This document shows, in pieces, positions 27,688-39,596 of a stretch of 64,000 nucleotides of DNA (its first letter is position 1; each line of letters starts with the position of its first letter). The notes under the pieces are model-generated. The model had not been told where the DNA came from. It did no database searches and saw nothing but the letters and a program-made list of their open reading frames with translations. Source of the DNA: Strigops habroptila (Eukaryota > Chordata > Aves > Psittaciformes > Psittacidae); contig NC_044288.2 of NCBI RefSeq assembly GCF_004027225.2, positions 16,192,744 through 16,256,743 of the forward strand. The letters are read 5' to 3'. The translations under genes were made by a program, and so were the position numbers.

Positions 27688-30016
27688 TCACTGCACCTCC
27701 ATCTTCTCCTGCTTGAGTGATGCAACAAAATCCTTGTACTCCTCGGGATAGAAATTCTTGTACACGTTGATCTTTCTCTTGATCTGCTTGGGAGTATCCT
27801 GGTAGTAGTTCTTCTCATCTCGAGCCATTTCCTGAGACAAAGGAGAGCATAAATCAGACGAACGTCCCCAGGAGCAAGCACCAAACCAGCCCAGCCACGC
27901 TCCAAAGACCCACCCAGGCTGGCTGTGATCACTGCCTGACTCAGACAGGGATCTGCCCAAGGTTTCCCTTAGCACATTTCACTGCCAAACAGGAGCCAGG
28001 ACAGAGAGGATTAGTGATTCCCATTCTGCAGAAGCTCTGGGTGCTGCTCGTTCTGGGACAGCCAGTACTGACCTTGTAGTTCTCCCCGTGGTTCTGTATC
28101 ATGTACTTCACATAGTCAATGAGGTCTCGTGAGAGTGTGTTTGACTTCTTCTCGGGCAGACTGGCCTCATATTCCATCTCTAGGCAAAGAACAGAGACAC
28201 CATGAAGCAGGGGAGGGAAGCAAGCAACACCTCAGAGGTCCCCAGCCTCTTCCCAAGATTGAGCCCTGCTGCAGAAAGGAGGTGGCTCCTGCAGCACAGC
28301 TCAGCTGCTCCATATACACAGAGACCCTTCCCAGCACCAGCACGCAGGAAAACAAACAGCCCTCAGCATAGTGTGCAGGCATCCTGCACAGCATCACTGT
28401 TCAGAGCTGCCCAGTCCACCACTGAAACATGCAGGGCACTGCAGCCACAGTTTCTTGTCACCGTGGTGTCAAAAACCAGCACATTTCAGAGTGACAAGAG
28501 CCCTCGTGGGGCTGCAGGTAGAAATACTGCAAAAAAGGCAGCACAGGAGAGAAAAAGAAATTCCTGAGCCAGAGGACACATGGGAACGGCAGAGCTGCTG
28601 TCCTGGCTCCCACTCAGCTCCAGCCTGGCTGGGAATCTCCAGCCAACTGCTGCCAGGGGGTTGCTCCTCTACAAGCCTGGATGAGAAGTAACCCCCTTAC
28701 GGCACAGCACAGAGATGAGAGATAAAATAACCCAGGGGGCCTTGGGAGAACCCCAAAGGCAACAGCAGCGGTTGCATTCAGGGCTCAGCAGGAAACCCGC
28801 CAGGGCTGGAGGTGAGGTGCTCCCTGGGGCAGGCAGAAGCAGCACTGACCGTTCAGCACGTAGGGCTTCCGCACTAGTTTCTGTCCTTGGTCTTGTTCAT
28901 TGCTTTCCGTTTCCATCCCCTGTGTCAAATGAGAGAAAAAGCAACTCAAGAAAAGCCCATTTGGGAGAGAGCTGTGACCCAGTACATTGCTCCCAAAACT
29001 CCAAACTGCTTACACAATGGCTGCAAGGACAAAGAAATCTCATCTGGCTTAAGAAAAGCTTTTATTTGCACCATTAAGCTAGCTCGAGGGCAAGCTTGTC
29101 ACTGTGTGGACACAGACAAGTGGCAAACAAGGTCACTCCTGTTGATTTTTCATGAGTGTGATGTTCTGTGGGGCCGCCTTTTGCCTGGAAGCGTTGCCCA
29201 CCGATGCAGGCAGGCTGGGCTGGCACTGCTGTATACAAAGAGGCTTTCCTTGCTATCAGGAGCAACTCGGCTGCTGTGTTCCCAGCCCCATCTCTCTCTG
29301 CCAAGTCCCAGGAGATTGACTGACAACATTTATACTTCAGTCCATTATTTATTCTTAAGTCTGTTATTTCTCTGTGACACTGGAGCCTGTTCCCGCGCCA
29401 GGATCTTGGCAAGAAAACAGTATCCACGGATAAGAAACCCATCCACCTACAGAGACTGACCCAGAGCCACCTGACCTGCGCCCGGGGGCAGCCTGCTCTC
29501 CACGCTGCTCTTCCCCACCCTGGCTGCGTATCCTGGGGGAGGCCTCACCTTCCACCCCCGACAAAGGAGCAACCCCAGCCGAGCCCCCCCGCCCCTCCCC
29601 GGCGGGGCACGGCCACACTCACCCGCAACTTCTTTTTGGAGATGGGGACGGCCTTGTTGGGATCTCCGGCCAGGCCCATCTCGGCCAGGTTCTGCACCAC
29701 CGACTTGGTGGGGTCCCATGCTTGGCGGATGTGCGAGCTGCGCGGGGACAGGCACCGGCATCACAGGCTGCGCTGCGCTCCCCGCGCACAGGCTTCCCGC
29801 AGGCACCCACCGAGACCTGCAGCAGATCCCCCCAGGCTACCCGCACCCGCCCGGCCTGCCCACAGCCCGCACACGGCCCCGCGCCCCCCGTGCGTGCCGC
29901 GGCGCTCACCATGCGATGCGCGGGGCGGCGCGGCGGCGGGCGCTGCGGTACAGCCGCTTGCGGTTCAGGTTGTACGAGTACTTGTGCCGCCGGCTCTTCC
30001 CCTTCGCCTTCGGCAT
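27688..30016 (-). CDS. NOP16: Nucleolar protein 16
   Basis: Five exons on the minus strand, 29910-30016, 29623-29737, 28850-28919, 28073-28179 and 27688-27831, join in phase to 180 residues (human 178). NOP16 is a nucleolar factor of large-subunit (60S) pre-ribosome assembly. The N-terminus MPKAKGKSRRHKYSYNLNRK is strongly basic and acts as nuclear/nucleolar targeting sequence in the family. The conserved SHIRQAWDPTKSVVQNLAEMGL and MARDEKNYYQDTPKQIKRKI blocks are complete, and the C-terminus is NFYPEEYKDFVASLKQEKMEVQ. The start codon follows immediately after a G-rich leader with a good Kozak context. It is divergent from HIGD2A, with 210 bp between the two start codons. Confidence 0.95.
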
Positions 30017-30226
30017 GGCTGCTCCACGCTGCTGCCACCGCCGCGCCGGGCTCGGCCGCGGGGCACCACGGGAAGTGTAGTCCCGCGCCTACAGCGCCGC
30101 CTGTTGGGGCCTCAGCTTACGGACTACAACCCCCAGCATGCCCCGCGGCGGGAGCTCGCTCGCTACCGCTTCCTGGCTACGGCGGCCGGGGAGGGTCGGG
30201 CTGGTCACCTTCCTGCGGCCGCAGCC
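30017..30226. promoter_or_regulatory. Shared NOP16/HIGD2A promoter with two ZNF143/THAP11-type sites
   Basis: The 210 bp between the divergent start codons are CpG-rich and lack a TATA box. At 30123-30142 the plus strand reads ACTACAACCCCCAGCATGCC, close to the ZNF143/THAP11 consensus. At 30063-30081 the minus strand reads ACTACACTTCCCGTGGTGC, a second site in the opposite orientation. Each site faces one of the two genes. Confidence 0.7.
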
Positions 30227-30689
30227 ATGGCGGCCGAGCCGCCGCCGCCGCCGCTGCAGCCCATGGCGCTGCCGGTGTTCCGGGAGGAGGGCTTCGGCGA
30301 CAAGTTCCTGCGCAAGACCCGCGAGAACCCCCTGGTGCCCCTCGGTGAGGGGAGGGCAGGGGGTGGCGGTGCGGGGCTGAGGGAAGGGAAGGGCCGGCTG
30401 GCGGTGGGGCTACTGGGGGGTGTCTCACAAGCCGGCAGCGCTCAGGTGCGGGGCGAGGCGGGAGCTGCTCCTGAGCGCCCTGCCCTGCCCGCCGAGCATC
30501 GCGCCATCCTTCCCCTCCGCAGGCTGCCTCTGCACCGTCGGCATCCTGACCTACGGGCTGATCAACTTCAAGAGGGGCGACACCCGCAAGTCGCAGCTGA
30601 TGATGCGGGCGCGTATCCTGGCGCAGGGCTTAACCTTCGCGGCCCTGCTGGGGGGCATGGCAGCCACAGCCATGAAGTCCAGAAAGTGA
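30227..30689 (+). CDS. HIGD2A: HIG1 hypoxia-inducible domain family member 2A
   Basis: Two exons, 30227-30344 and 30523-30689, join in phase to 94 residues (human 106). HIGD2A is an inner-mitochondrial-membrane assembly factor for cytochrome c oxidase and respiratory supercomplexes, related to yeast Rcf1. The N-terminus is Pro-rich (MAAEPPPPPLQP), then comes the conserved FREEGFGDKFLRKTRENPLVPLG entry to the HIG1 domain. Two membrane segments follow: CLCTVGILTYGLINF (about 41-55) and GLTFAALLGGMAATAM. The loop holds QLMMRARILAQ (64-74), which fits the HIG1 type-2 signature Q-x3-R-x-R-x3-Q. The mammalian protein is slightly longer only in the variable N-terminus. The start has a strong Kozak context (GCAGCCATGG). 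Confidence 0.95.
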
Positions 30690-33600
30690 AGTCAGGCGAG
30701 AGGGGAGCTGCGGGTGAGCCCCCGCCAGCCCGTGCCCAGCTGGATGGAGTTTGTGAGAGACAGTTGTGGTGTCCCGGCGGAGCCGGCGCCGGAGAGGCTC
30801 TGTGTTCCCGAGCACTGGAAAGCGGCTAATACAGCTCTGTGAATAACCTGACATTTGGGCCGTGGCGTTTTTTGATTCCCTGAGGGCTTATCCTGCTGCA
30901 GCACTGGAGGCTGTGTCTTACTGGGGCTCTCCACCCCTGTCAGAACTCGGCTTGGTGCTGTCACAGCCTGTTAAAATTGTGTCCTGGGGGTCGAATTGTG
31001 GCTTTATTCAGGCCGTGCACCAGCAGTTGAGAAATGAGCTGCCTCAGTAGGAAGGAACAGCTCTGATTATGGCCTGGTCCTGCAGGACAGAGTTCATAAG
31101 CAGCAGGTAAGTTGTCTGGGGAGTACATGTAATGTGTTTGGTTGCAACCAGCAAGTAATAAAGTGAGTTGCAGCAAGATTCTGACTGATACTGGGTGGCA
31201 GAGCATTGGGAGGCTAGAAAACAGTGTAGGAAGGAAAGGGAGCAGGACACGAGATGGAACTCCCAATGAAAACAAGTTGGGAACTCACATTTCCAAAACT
31301 TGCTGCATTCCCTGGGACCTGCTGTTGCTTTTGCTGGGGAGTTGGTTCCTGCACAGCTCAGTGCTTCCCATGAGCTGGAGCTGGCAGCTGAGCAGGAGCC
31401 CTGTTCCTGCAGGGAGCCGCACTCCCTGCATCGTGACAGACGTCATTTGGATCATACCGGGGAGTTTGGTGAGCAACAAGACTTTGCTCTCCTGTGTCAG
31501 GGCCGCAGGGCTGGGAGGACATGGAGCTGTTGGCTCTGTTTGCTGTGTGGCTGTAGCAGCAGGGAAAGGGGCACAGACACCACTAAGGTGCTGCAGTGCC
31601 TCCTCACATTGAGCTGCCTGGGGTGTTTCCAGGCACTGGGTGTCTGTGTGTTGGTGCCTGTGCCCCGGCCCTCCCTGTCCTTGTGGAGCCCACTGTGCCT
31701 TCAGGAGCTTCTCTGGAGGAGAACCCCACCTCTGGGTGAGGGGGAACCCGCTTCTGCCCACAAACAAGCAAGGACAGAGGGAAGGCTCTTGCCCACCAGA
31801 GCTGACTTTTGAGGTGTGAGGTTGAGTGAGCGATCTATTACCTGGTGAGCCCCACGAGGGAGCCCTGGGCTTTGCCTGCTCAGCATGTTCTCCCAAGAAC
31901 AAGCTGCTTTTGGCTGGCTCACCGGCACTTCCAGCTTGGGGCAGGGCTGTGGGAAGCAGCGGGTGGGCAGATCCATGAGCACAATCCCTTGGCAACCTGG
32001 ACAGGGTTGGCTGCCACTGCTGCTGCCCCAGCCCAGCACAAAGCATCTGGCCCTTCTCCCCAGTCCTGTTTCTTCCTGTAGGATGTGGTTTTCCTCCTGC
32101 CCTGTCTTTTCCATAGGAGGATTCTGTGGGGCTGTGTGTTCTAAGCATACACGTGTTGCTAAAGCAGAAAGACCACAGTGCCCTGTAGGACTGGAGATGT
32201 GGGTTTATTGTAACAGGTCATTTGAACAGTCACAGATACCAAAGCCAGGGGGGTGGAGAAGAGCTGTGGGCACGGCTCCCCGGGAGCTGGCTGCCCTGCC
32301 TGACATGGGGGCACGGCTGCCAGGGGGGCTGGTGGGACAGAGCACAGGGCGGGGGGGACACTGCTTCACTTCCCGCTGCTCTGCAGTGAGAGGCAGAGGC
32401 AGGCAGCCAAGCCCAGAGATCCCCTGCACCAGTGTCCATCCTGCACCCCAGCAGAGCTGCCTTTGTGTGCTGCAGTGCAGTGGGACAGAGTAGGAGCAAT
32501 GAGCCCTATGGACAAGGGGCACAATCCCAGCACACAGTGACTCCCCACACACCCATTCCCCTTCCCAGCTCCCTGCTGAGCCTGTGGCCCTGAGCCAGGG
32601 GTGCCTGGTCACCCCTGAAGAGGTGACCTTCCTGACTGCATAGCTGCGGGGTGGGAGAGCTTTGTGTACTTGCTGTTTGGCTGACAGGGCTCTGCAGTGA
32701 TGCTCAAGCAAATGTTTCGTGGGCTCTGCTCCACGCCACAGGCCTGTCCCTCTCCTGCTAGCCGGGAGTTTTGCAGGTTTCCAGAGCTGGGCCTCCAAGC
32801 TGGAGGGGCTGGTGCTGGCCCTGCCAAGCAGAGGAGAGAAACTGGGTGTTCGGGCTGGAAAGTGTATCTTGTGGGATGGGGAGTGGGACTGAGGCATCTC
32901 CCCACGCTGCCTGAGGTGTGTAAATCCAGCAGGGGCCAAAGAGAAGCCACAGGGCTGCTGCAGACAGATGTGCAGGTTGTTCTCCAGGGACAGTACAAGC
33001 CCCAGCACCAGAACTCTGCCCAATCCTGCTCTGCGCCCCTGGGTTAGGGAGGTGGGGGCGCAACCTTCCTACTTCCTTCCCTACAACCACACAGCCTCCA
33101 GTTCCCATCCTAGCAGCAGGGGAAGGAGCAGAGCCAAGGGTCCCAAAGCCTGGCACCCACATTGCCAACTGCTGGTGGCTTTCCTGGAGGGACAGAAAAC
33201 ATTCCACACACTCACCCTTGTGAGGACTGGCCTTGTCCCAGTGCCCTGCATCACCTCAGCCTGGCATCAGCAACCCCACAGGATGGATGGGACACAGACA
33301 CTGCAACCGCTGCTTGGAGCCCCACCAGCTTTTTGGGATGCACGGCCAGGCTGGGAGCATTCTGCTCGGCTAGGGGCAGTCCCGGCCCAGCCTGGCTGCC
33401 TGCACTCACATCCCTCAGCCCAGCAGCATCGCGCTGCAGCCATGCTCCTGCAGGACTCAGCAGTGCAGAGCTGGGTAAAGGCTGTTCTTCCAGCCTCCCA
33501 CACCAGCTCTGCTCTAACCCCCCCGGGAAAGGGAGGTGACAACCCCGGGGTCCCCCTGGGATCACTGCCTGGGTGCCAGGGTCGGACATGGGGCTGCTCC
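30690..33600. other. Intergenic HIGD2A-CLTB region
   Basis: About 2.9 kb without a supported gene. HIGD2A must end in the first few hundred bases; only an AATACA variant near 30827 and an AATAAA near 31157 are available. A minus-strand AATAAA (TTTATT at 32204-32209) has no gene assigned to it. Open frames up to 287 codons are present on both strands, but the region is GC-rich, the frames overlap each other and show no recognisable domain. Confidence 0.5.
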
Positions 33601-33637
33601 AGGAGCCTGGAGCTGCTCCAGAAGAGCCGCAGGTGGG

Positions 33638-33643
33638 TTTATT
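33638..33643 (-). terminator. CLTB: Polyadenylation signal of CLTB
   Basis: TTTATT on the plus strand is AATAAA in the CLTB direction, about 340 bp beyond the CLTB stop. The implied 3'UTR of about 0.36 kb is reasonable for this gene. Confidence 0.6.
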
Positions 33644-33978
33644 CCCAGCGCAGGGGTGAGGAGGGGAACACGGGGGGGGTGTTCCCCCTCTCACTCAGCC
33701 GGGCCCCTGGGCACAAGCTCAGCCCAGGCTGGGGGCTCCCCCGCTGTAACTCAGCTCTGCCACCCAGTGTCGCTTCCCGGGGAAATGCCACAGTGTAATA
33801 AATAGGTGTAAAAAGAGACCGATGCACCTTTTAAGCAAAGGAAAACCATGGGGAGAGTTACAACCAGTGACTCGAGCACAGCAGAGGCGCACAGCAGGGA
33901 GCAGGCAGGATGAGGCCCCTCTTTGGGCTCGGTGAGCCCAGCCCTGCCCGGCTGTGCTCCAGCTGTGCAAGGCAGCAG

Positions 33979-36900
33979 CTAACGGGACAGGGGTGTCTGT
34001 TTGAGGGAGATGAGCACCGAGCGCATCCGCGAGACATCCTTGCTCTGCTTGCTGCTCTTGGGATTGAAATCACAGAGCTGGGCCACCTTCTCCCACTCGG
34101 AGCCAGGGGTTTCCTCCTTGGACTCCTTCAGGAACGCTTCCTCCGAGGCCCTGCAGAGACGTGGAGGGTTGTTACTGGCAGAACCCTTTCAAAGGAGACC
34201 CTCCCCTCTGCCTGGGAACCCCTTATGTCCCTGCTTCCTGTCCCCTTGCTCCAGCTGATGAGCTCAGCATCCTCTGGGATCCAGAGACAGATGATACTCA
34301 AGGCTGCTGTTGCCTGCACTCACCCAAGACATCATTCATCCAGGGGCACTGGAGTGGCTGCCTGCTCCCAAGACTTCTCCACTCCCAGAGCCATCCCCCA
34401 AAAGGCACAAGACCCCAGGCTTTGCCTCTTCAACAGCCCCCACAGAGGCATTTCCAGCAGCTCCACTTGCCTCCTAAGACTCCACCATTTGGAGACATGG
34501 AGTCACTCAGCTGCGCTGTCCTCCCTCTGGGACCTCACCATGGCCCAGTACCTCCCAGCATCCCCCCTTCCCTTGGCTGGGCAGCCCCAGGACCCCCAGA
34601 CCCCGCGGGGCAGGATATGGTCCGTAAGAGGCACATACACATAACCGATCACATCGGCGTCCGGCTGCTGGTAAAAGGCTTTGTCAGCGATCCTACAGCC
34701 CCCGAGGCAGAGACAGAGAAAGAGCGCAGAGCAGACAGGCAGGCAGAGGGTTAGAGAGAGAGAAACACACAGGGGGTTAATGTCCTCCCACAGAGCGTGA
34801 CCCGCTCACCACAGCTCACACAGCTCCAGGACAACCTGCACACACACTGCCCCAAACCTGCCACAGGGTGAGGCCCACCCGGGGGGCAGGAGGCACCCAG
34901 ATCCCAGCGTGGTCCCAGCCAGAGCAGCTCTGCACAGCCACCGGAGCCGCTCACAGCCCCCTGCCTGGCAAAGCTCCATCCCTGCAGGGCTGGCTCCACT
35001 GTGGGGAAGGAGGCCCCCAGACATCTTGGATATGGCTGCCCAGCAGCTCCCACTGCAGCCCTCGTGGCCATGCTGAGCCCACCATACCTGTTGTTTGCTC
35101 GGTTCTTCTCCATCTGCTCATTCTGACGCAGGTTCCACTCCTCCAGGTCCTTCTTGGCCTTCTCACGCCATTCCTGCTCAGTCACCTTCGATGCTGCATC
35201 TAAGGCCAGAGTGAGACAGACCCCATCAGCCAGATTGTCACCCACTGGCTCTGCTGGGCAGCCCCCCAGCAGGCTGCAGCTCCCCAGCCTCGTCCCCAGT
35301 CCCCGCTGTTACTGTCTGAAAGGCATCACTGCCCCAAGGGCAGCACATCTCTGGTAGGGGCACCCACACAGTGCGGGCCACAAGACACCTCTCTGGGATG
35401 CAGTTGGGTCCCCTCCAGGTGAGGGATGCCACGGGCCCCAACTGCCCTGAGCATGGCCACACATGGCCTCAGGCCTCACCCAGCTCCTCCAGGCGCTTCT
35501 TCTGCTCCTCCCTCCACTTGCGGATGCTCTCTGGCTCCTGGGTCAGCCGGTCAGCCTTGGCTATGGCTGCGTAGGCATCGGTGGGGCCGTTGGACTCCTG
35601 CAGGACACGAGCACCCCACCATCAGCACTGGCTCTTTCCACAGCCACCTCAAAGGGGCGCTCAGACAAGCCAAGACAGGAGGTGGGGAGAGCGACCGCCT
35701 CGGACATCTGGGACAGCATCCCTGAGGCGCTCAAGCTGTTGTCCCTGCTCCCAGGCCCTGTCACAGAGAGACACTTCCCAGCCTTTCCCTCCCTGACTTG
35801 CTCCCCTCGCATCCTCTGGGCAGCCACCGGCCTTGTGACAGGCTCCTACCAGCACCAGGCTGCCCTGACCCTGACTTGTGCTGAGGCAGCCCCAGGACTG
35901 AGCATTGTTACAGGCATGGCCACAGCAGACAGGGAGAGCCTGGACACCATCCCGCAGGGAAGAGCCTTCCTCACTCCTCTGAGCCCGGCTCCCACCAGGC
36001 CCAGCACCGTGCTGGCTCAGCACCTCTCCCAACACCTTGTGCTGGCCGGGATTCCCTGCCTGACACCGAGCTCAGCTATGGGATTACAGCTTTCATCCAA
36101 GATCCCCAAGCTAATTAAGTCTGCCCCGTGTCTGATGTGATTATCATCCCCTTATCTAGGCACGGGCAATGCACATGCCAAGCTGCTGGGCACCGACTGG
36201 GGTGAAGGGCTTGTCAGGTGCTGGCACAGCTTCTCCTGCAGCCTCCAGAGCTGGGCTTGTAGCTGCCACAGGGAGCTGAGACCCCAGTGGGTGACCCCCA
36301 CTAAGCATCCTTGGCCATGGGGCAGGTGGGTTTAATGGGAGATGCTGCTGAGTGAACAAAGCAAGTGCCCCATGGCAGCCCTGGCCTGGCTCTGGCCTCT
36401 CCAAGAGACGCTTCTGGCTGCCCCGGTGGCCTCAAGGAGCTACCAGGCTGGAGAGATGGGGCACTCCTTAATGGCACAGGCCATCTGCAAACAGATTTGG
36501 GGCAGGTCATGGCAGATGGGACCTAACTTCTCTTCAAAGAGGGGTGAGAACAGAGCAGCCAGGACTCCCCTGTGAGACACAGACCTTTCCAGAGCGGTTC
36601 TGCATCTGGATAGCAAACTCCAATCAAACCTGGGAGCAGAGCAGCAGAGTGTTCACCCCATACCCACCCAATCCCCCTTAGCACCACTGGGCAAGAGGCT
36701 GAGCTCTCACCTGGAAGACATCTCCATTGACAGTGGTTCCTCCATTCTGGAAACCAGCTGGGGAAAAGGGAAGAGAGAAAGACAATTACAACTACGGCAG
36801 CTGTAGGTGATCCCAGGTGACCCAACTGAAGCAAATCAGTTCCTGGGAGCTTGTCTGTGCTATTCCCAGCCCAGCACACCCATCCACAACAGTGCCATGG

Positions 36901-38458
36901 TCTCCTGTCCTTGGTGGGATTCAGCCAGCAAGCACCTCTCTATCTTCCAGACAAGCCTCTCCGGATATTTATGTCTTTACAGTGTTTTCACTGGTGTTTT
37001 ATCTTATCTGAAGATTAGAGAAGCTGTTCCAGGCACAAGGCTGGACACAGGCAGGTGCTTTGACTGTAGAAAGACAACCTCACCAACCCCAAGCTGCAAG
37101 CAGCCAGCCAGAGGCTGCCAACGGATGGCTCCAGAAGCTGCCAGCCAAGTGCCCAGCAGGGCAGGGCTGTGAAGGGATGGCAGCCCTGCCAGGCACAGAG
37201 CCCACAGAGACACTGCAGCATGGTCCCCCAGCAGAGGAGGGCACGTATGCATGCCGAGGCCCTTGAGAGCCCACTTTGGGTTATGCCCTTGGGATGAGCT
37301 GCAAGGTTAGAGCTGGGAATGAGGCACCTCTGACACCCACAGCTGGGGTACATCCCCATAGGCCCCCAAAGAACACTGAGAGCCAGCTGTACACCAGGGT
37401 CACAAGGCCAGTGCCATGCAGGGGTCTCACTGCTTGGTGAGAAGAGGCTTTAAGAAGGCTCCAGGCCCTGAGCTCTCCCTGGTGACGACCCCAGAGCTTC
37501 TTCCAGCAGGCACAGGCAGCCACACGCTGCTCAGACAAGCAGCGTCCCAACAGTGTTCGCCCCCATGGTGCAGCTCTGGCTACACCCAGCTCCAGCCTGT
37601 CTGACTGCATTTATCACCGCGGCTGTCAACAGCTCTCCAGGCCCGGCTCTGCCCCCGCAGCCCTGCCTGCAGAGAGGTGAAACACAGCACAAGGAGGCCC
37701 TGTGGGCCTTGGTAAGGGGAAGGAGCCAGAGTACTGTGGCAGCAGTGTCCCTGCAGACCGGAGGCAAGAGATCAGGATTAGCACCTCTACCTGCAGGGCC
37801 TGGGACCACAATGTTCCCAGTGAAAATGCCTTCCATTCTGTGCCCCAAAGGGCTCTCCTGTCTGTGGGGACAGTGCCAAGGCTGTCATTGCTCTTCAGCT
37901 TCGCCTAGATGCCTCTCACATTGCCCTAGCGGGGGCCACTGAGACACAGAGATGGGGGTCCATCTAACACAGGCAACCCAGCCTCAGCATATGGGGGAGA
38001 AATCACCCCACAGCCTTCAAGTCCCAGCTCAGGACTCACCCCACATCCCCAATTTTGAGAGGGAACCCCAAGATCAAGCACAGGCCCCAGACAGCCCTTG
38101 CTGGGATGCAGGCCTGGCCACTGGGAACCCATTCACCCACCAGGGACGCTGTGCATCCCGCGGGGAACCCCGCTCCCATGGGGGGGCAGGTAGAGGGATT
38201 CCCCCGCCTTCCACAGCCCTCCTTTACTCCCCCCATGCCCGCAGCCAGGCGGGCTCCTGCCCCGCGGCGCTCACCCGGTTCCGGCTGGGCCGCCTGCCCG
38301 GCCGGGGCGGTGGCCGACTCGCCGTCGGTCGGCCCGAAGCCCTCGTCGTTCTCGATGCCCGCGATCTCGCTCTCCTGTTGGGCCAGAAAAGCGGCGGCCG
38401 GGTCCTCCTCGGCGCCGGCCGCCTCAGACGAAGAAAAGAAGCCGAAGTCGTCGGCCAT
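33979..38458 (-). CDS. CLTB: Clathrin light chain B (neuronal-exon-containing form)
   Basis: Six exons on the minus strand, 38275-38458, 36711-36757, 35480-35597, 35088-35199, 34639-34692 and 33979-34150, join in phase to 228 residues (human brain form 229). It is the regulatory light chain that binds the clathrin heavy-chain hub and HIP1/HIP1R on coated vesicles. The invariant light-chain block lies at about 17-41, with the EED HIP1R-contact motif at 17-19 and FLAQQESEIAGIENDE after it. The coiled-coil heavy-chain-binding part (ESIRKWREEQKKRLEELDAASKVTEQEWREKAKKDLEEW) is complete, and the tail is ...RMRSVLISLKQTPLSR. The 54-bp exon 34639-34692 (IADKAFYQQPDADVIGYV) is the known neuron-specific insert. 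Skipping it keeps the frame and gives the 210-residue general form. Leu/Asp context separates it from CLTA. Confidence 0.95.
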
Positions 38459-38886
38459 GGCCGGTCCGCCCCGCTCCCGCTCCGGCTGCGCGGCTCGGCT
38501 GGGCAGGGCCGGACGGGCACCGGGCGGAGCTGTCACTGCGGCGGCGGGCGGGCCGGCCCTGTGACATCATGGCGGGGCGGGCCCGCCTCCCGGGGAACCG
38601 GCCTCTGCACCGCCGCTGGCCGGAGCCGGGACGGCCCCACTGCGGGCATGGGCGGGCGGAGCGGCTCGGCCTACTCTCCCCGCGCTCGCAGCACCGCGAT
38701 CCCGGGGCGCCGTCCCCACCCCGGCGCGCATCCCTAGCTCTGCGGGGCGGGAGCGGGCGGCCCCTCACAACCACCATCTTGACTGGCGGCCGCCATCTTG
38801 GGTGGAGCCGCCGCCGTTAGAACCGGCGGCCCGGGAGGTGCCCGGGCAGGCCCAGCGGGGGCTGGCGGACCGCCGCGGTGGTCGGC
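38459..38886 (-). promoter_or_regulatory. CLTB: CLTB promoter CpG island (left half of the split CLTB/FAF2 promoter)
   Basis: CpG-rich DNA upstream of the CLTB start. Notable elements are a CRE-like TGACATCA near 38562-38569 and two YY1-type elements on the minus strand, CAAGATGGCGGC (about 38789-38800) and CAAGATGGTGGT (about 38770-38781). A 20-codon open frame (MAAASQDGG...) begins inside the YY1 motif and reads toward CLTB. The island stops abruptly at the left LTR of the provirus. Confidence 0.6.
38881..38886. repeat. Left target-site duplication of the provirus
   Basis: GTCGGC directly flanks the left LTR; ATCGGC flanks the right LTR at 46369-46374. Five of six bases match. A 6-bp duplication is typical of ERVK/beta- and alpharetrovirus-like integrases, so this defines the insertion ends at 38887 and 46368. 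Confidence 0.6.
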
Positions 38887-39596
38887 TGTGGAGAATGACT
38901 GCACGGACTCCGGTAGCCTTTTCAACCGAAGAGCTTTATTACTCTAAGAAAGCTGCTTTTATACTTTAAGTACATGTTCACGCGCTGTCAGGTTACATCT
39001 ACTGAGATAGGGGAATCCTAAGATTTAAAAAAAACCCCAAAAACTGTTGCTGGCTGGGTAATTAGTCTTAATTCGCATTAGTAATTAGTATGAGATACCT
39101 TAATCGTATTGTTAGTGCAGCCTAAGGGTTAACAAAGCGCGGGACTTAACACTTATGCAAAGTTAGTTACATTTGTGACTTTTGGGATGGGATCGTCCAA
39201 TCCAGAGGAGAGACTGAGCCCGCGCAAGAGAACAGCCGGAAGACAGTTCTGTGGTTTGGCCACGATCCACGGAGCAACTGAGCCTGCGCCAAAAGGTTAC
39301 CTGCGGTGAGGAAGAGGAGCCGTTAGCCTTCATCCTCACGGCCCCCTACGGCCAGCACCAGGAGCACTGCGCAGGCGCGGTGGGAGGAGTTTTAATTAGC
39401 ACACGAAGCAGGGATGGGTTATGAGTATGTAGAGCCGATCTCATGAATATGTAACCGCAGTGCTATATATTTAGAAGACAAACGGCTGCCGGGGGACATG
39501 ACTTTGGTGGGATGACCTCCGTGCCGCCCAGCGCTGAATAAACATACCTACTTCACAACCTTATTGGCTGAGTGGTTGTAAAGTCCTTTCTCCACA
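38887..39596 (-). repeat. Left (3') LTR, atypical
   Basis: The part 38887-39000 matches the right LTR in the minus direction. It carries TATAAAAG (plus-strand CTTTTATA near 38956-38963) and AATAAA (TTTATT at 38935-38940), and the outer end is TG. Beyond 39000 the similarity to the right LTR is lost. Plus-strand LTR-like signals then appear: TATATATT near 39462-39469 and AATAAA at 39537-39542, with a CTCCACA end at 39590-39596. So 39001-39596 may be a different LTR in the opposite orientation. The inner boundary is uncertain. Confidence 0.55.

Noticed and set aside
31285-33800. Frames of 270-290 codons on both strands between HIGD2A and CLTB
   Set aside because: They overlap one another, are Pro/Gly/Arg/Ala-rich and have no splice-supported or conserved segment.
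36580-36645. A possible extra CLTB exon between exons 2 and 3 on the minus strand
   Set aside because: No acceptor/donor pair keeps frame and the peptide does not match known clathrin light chains; the six-exon model already gives the complete protein.
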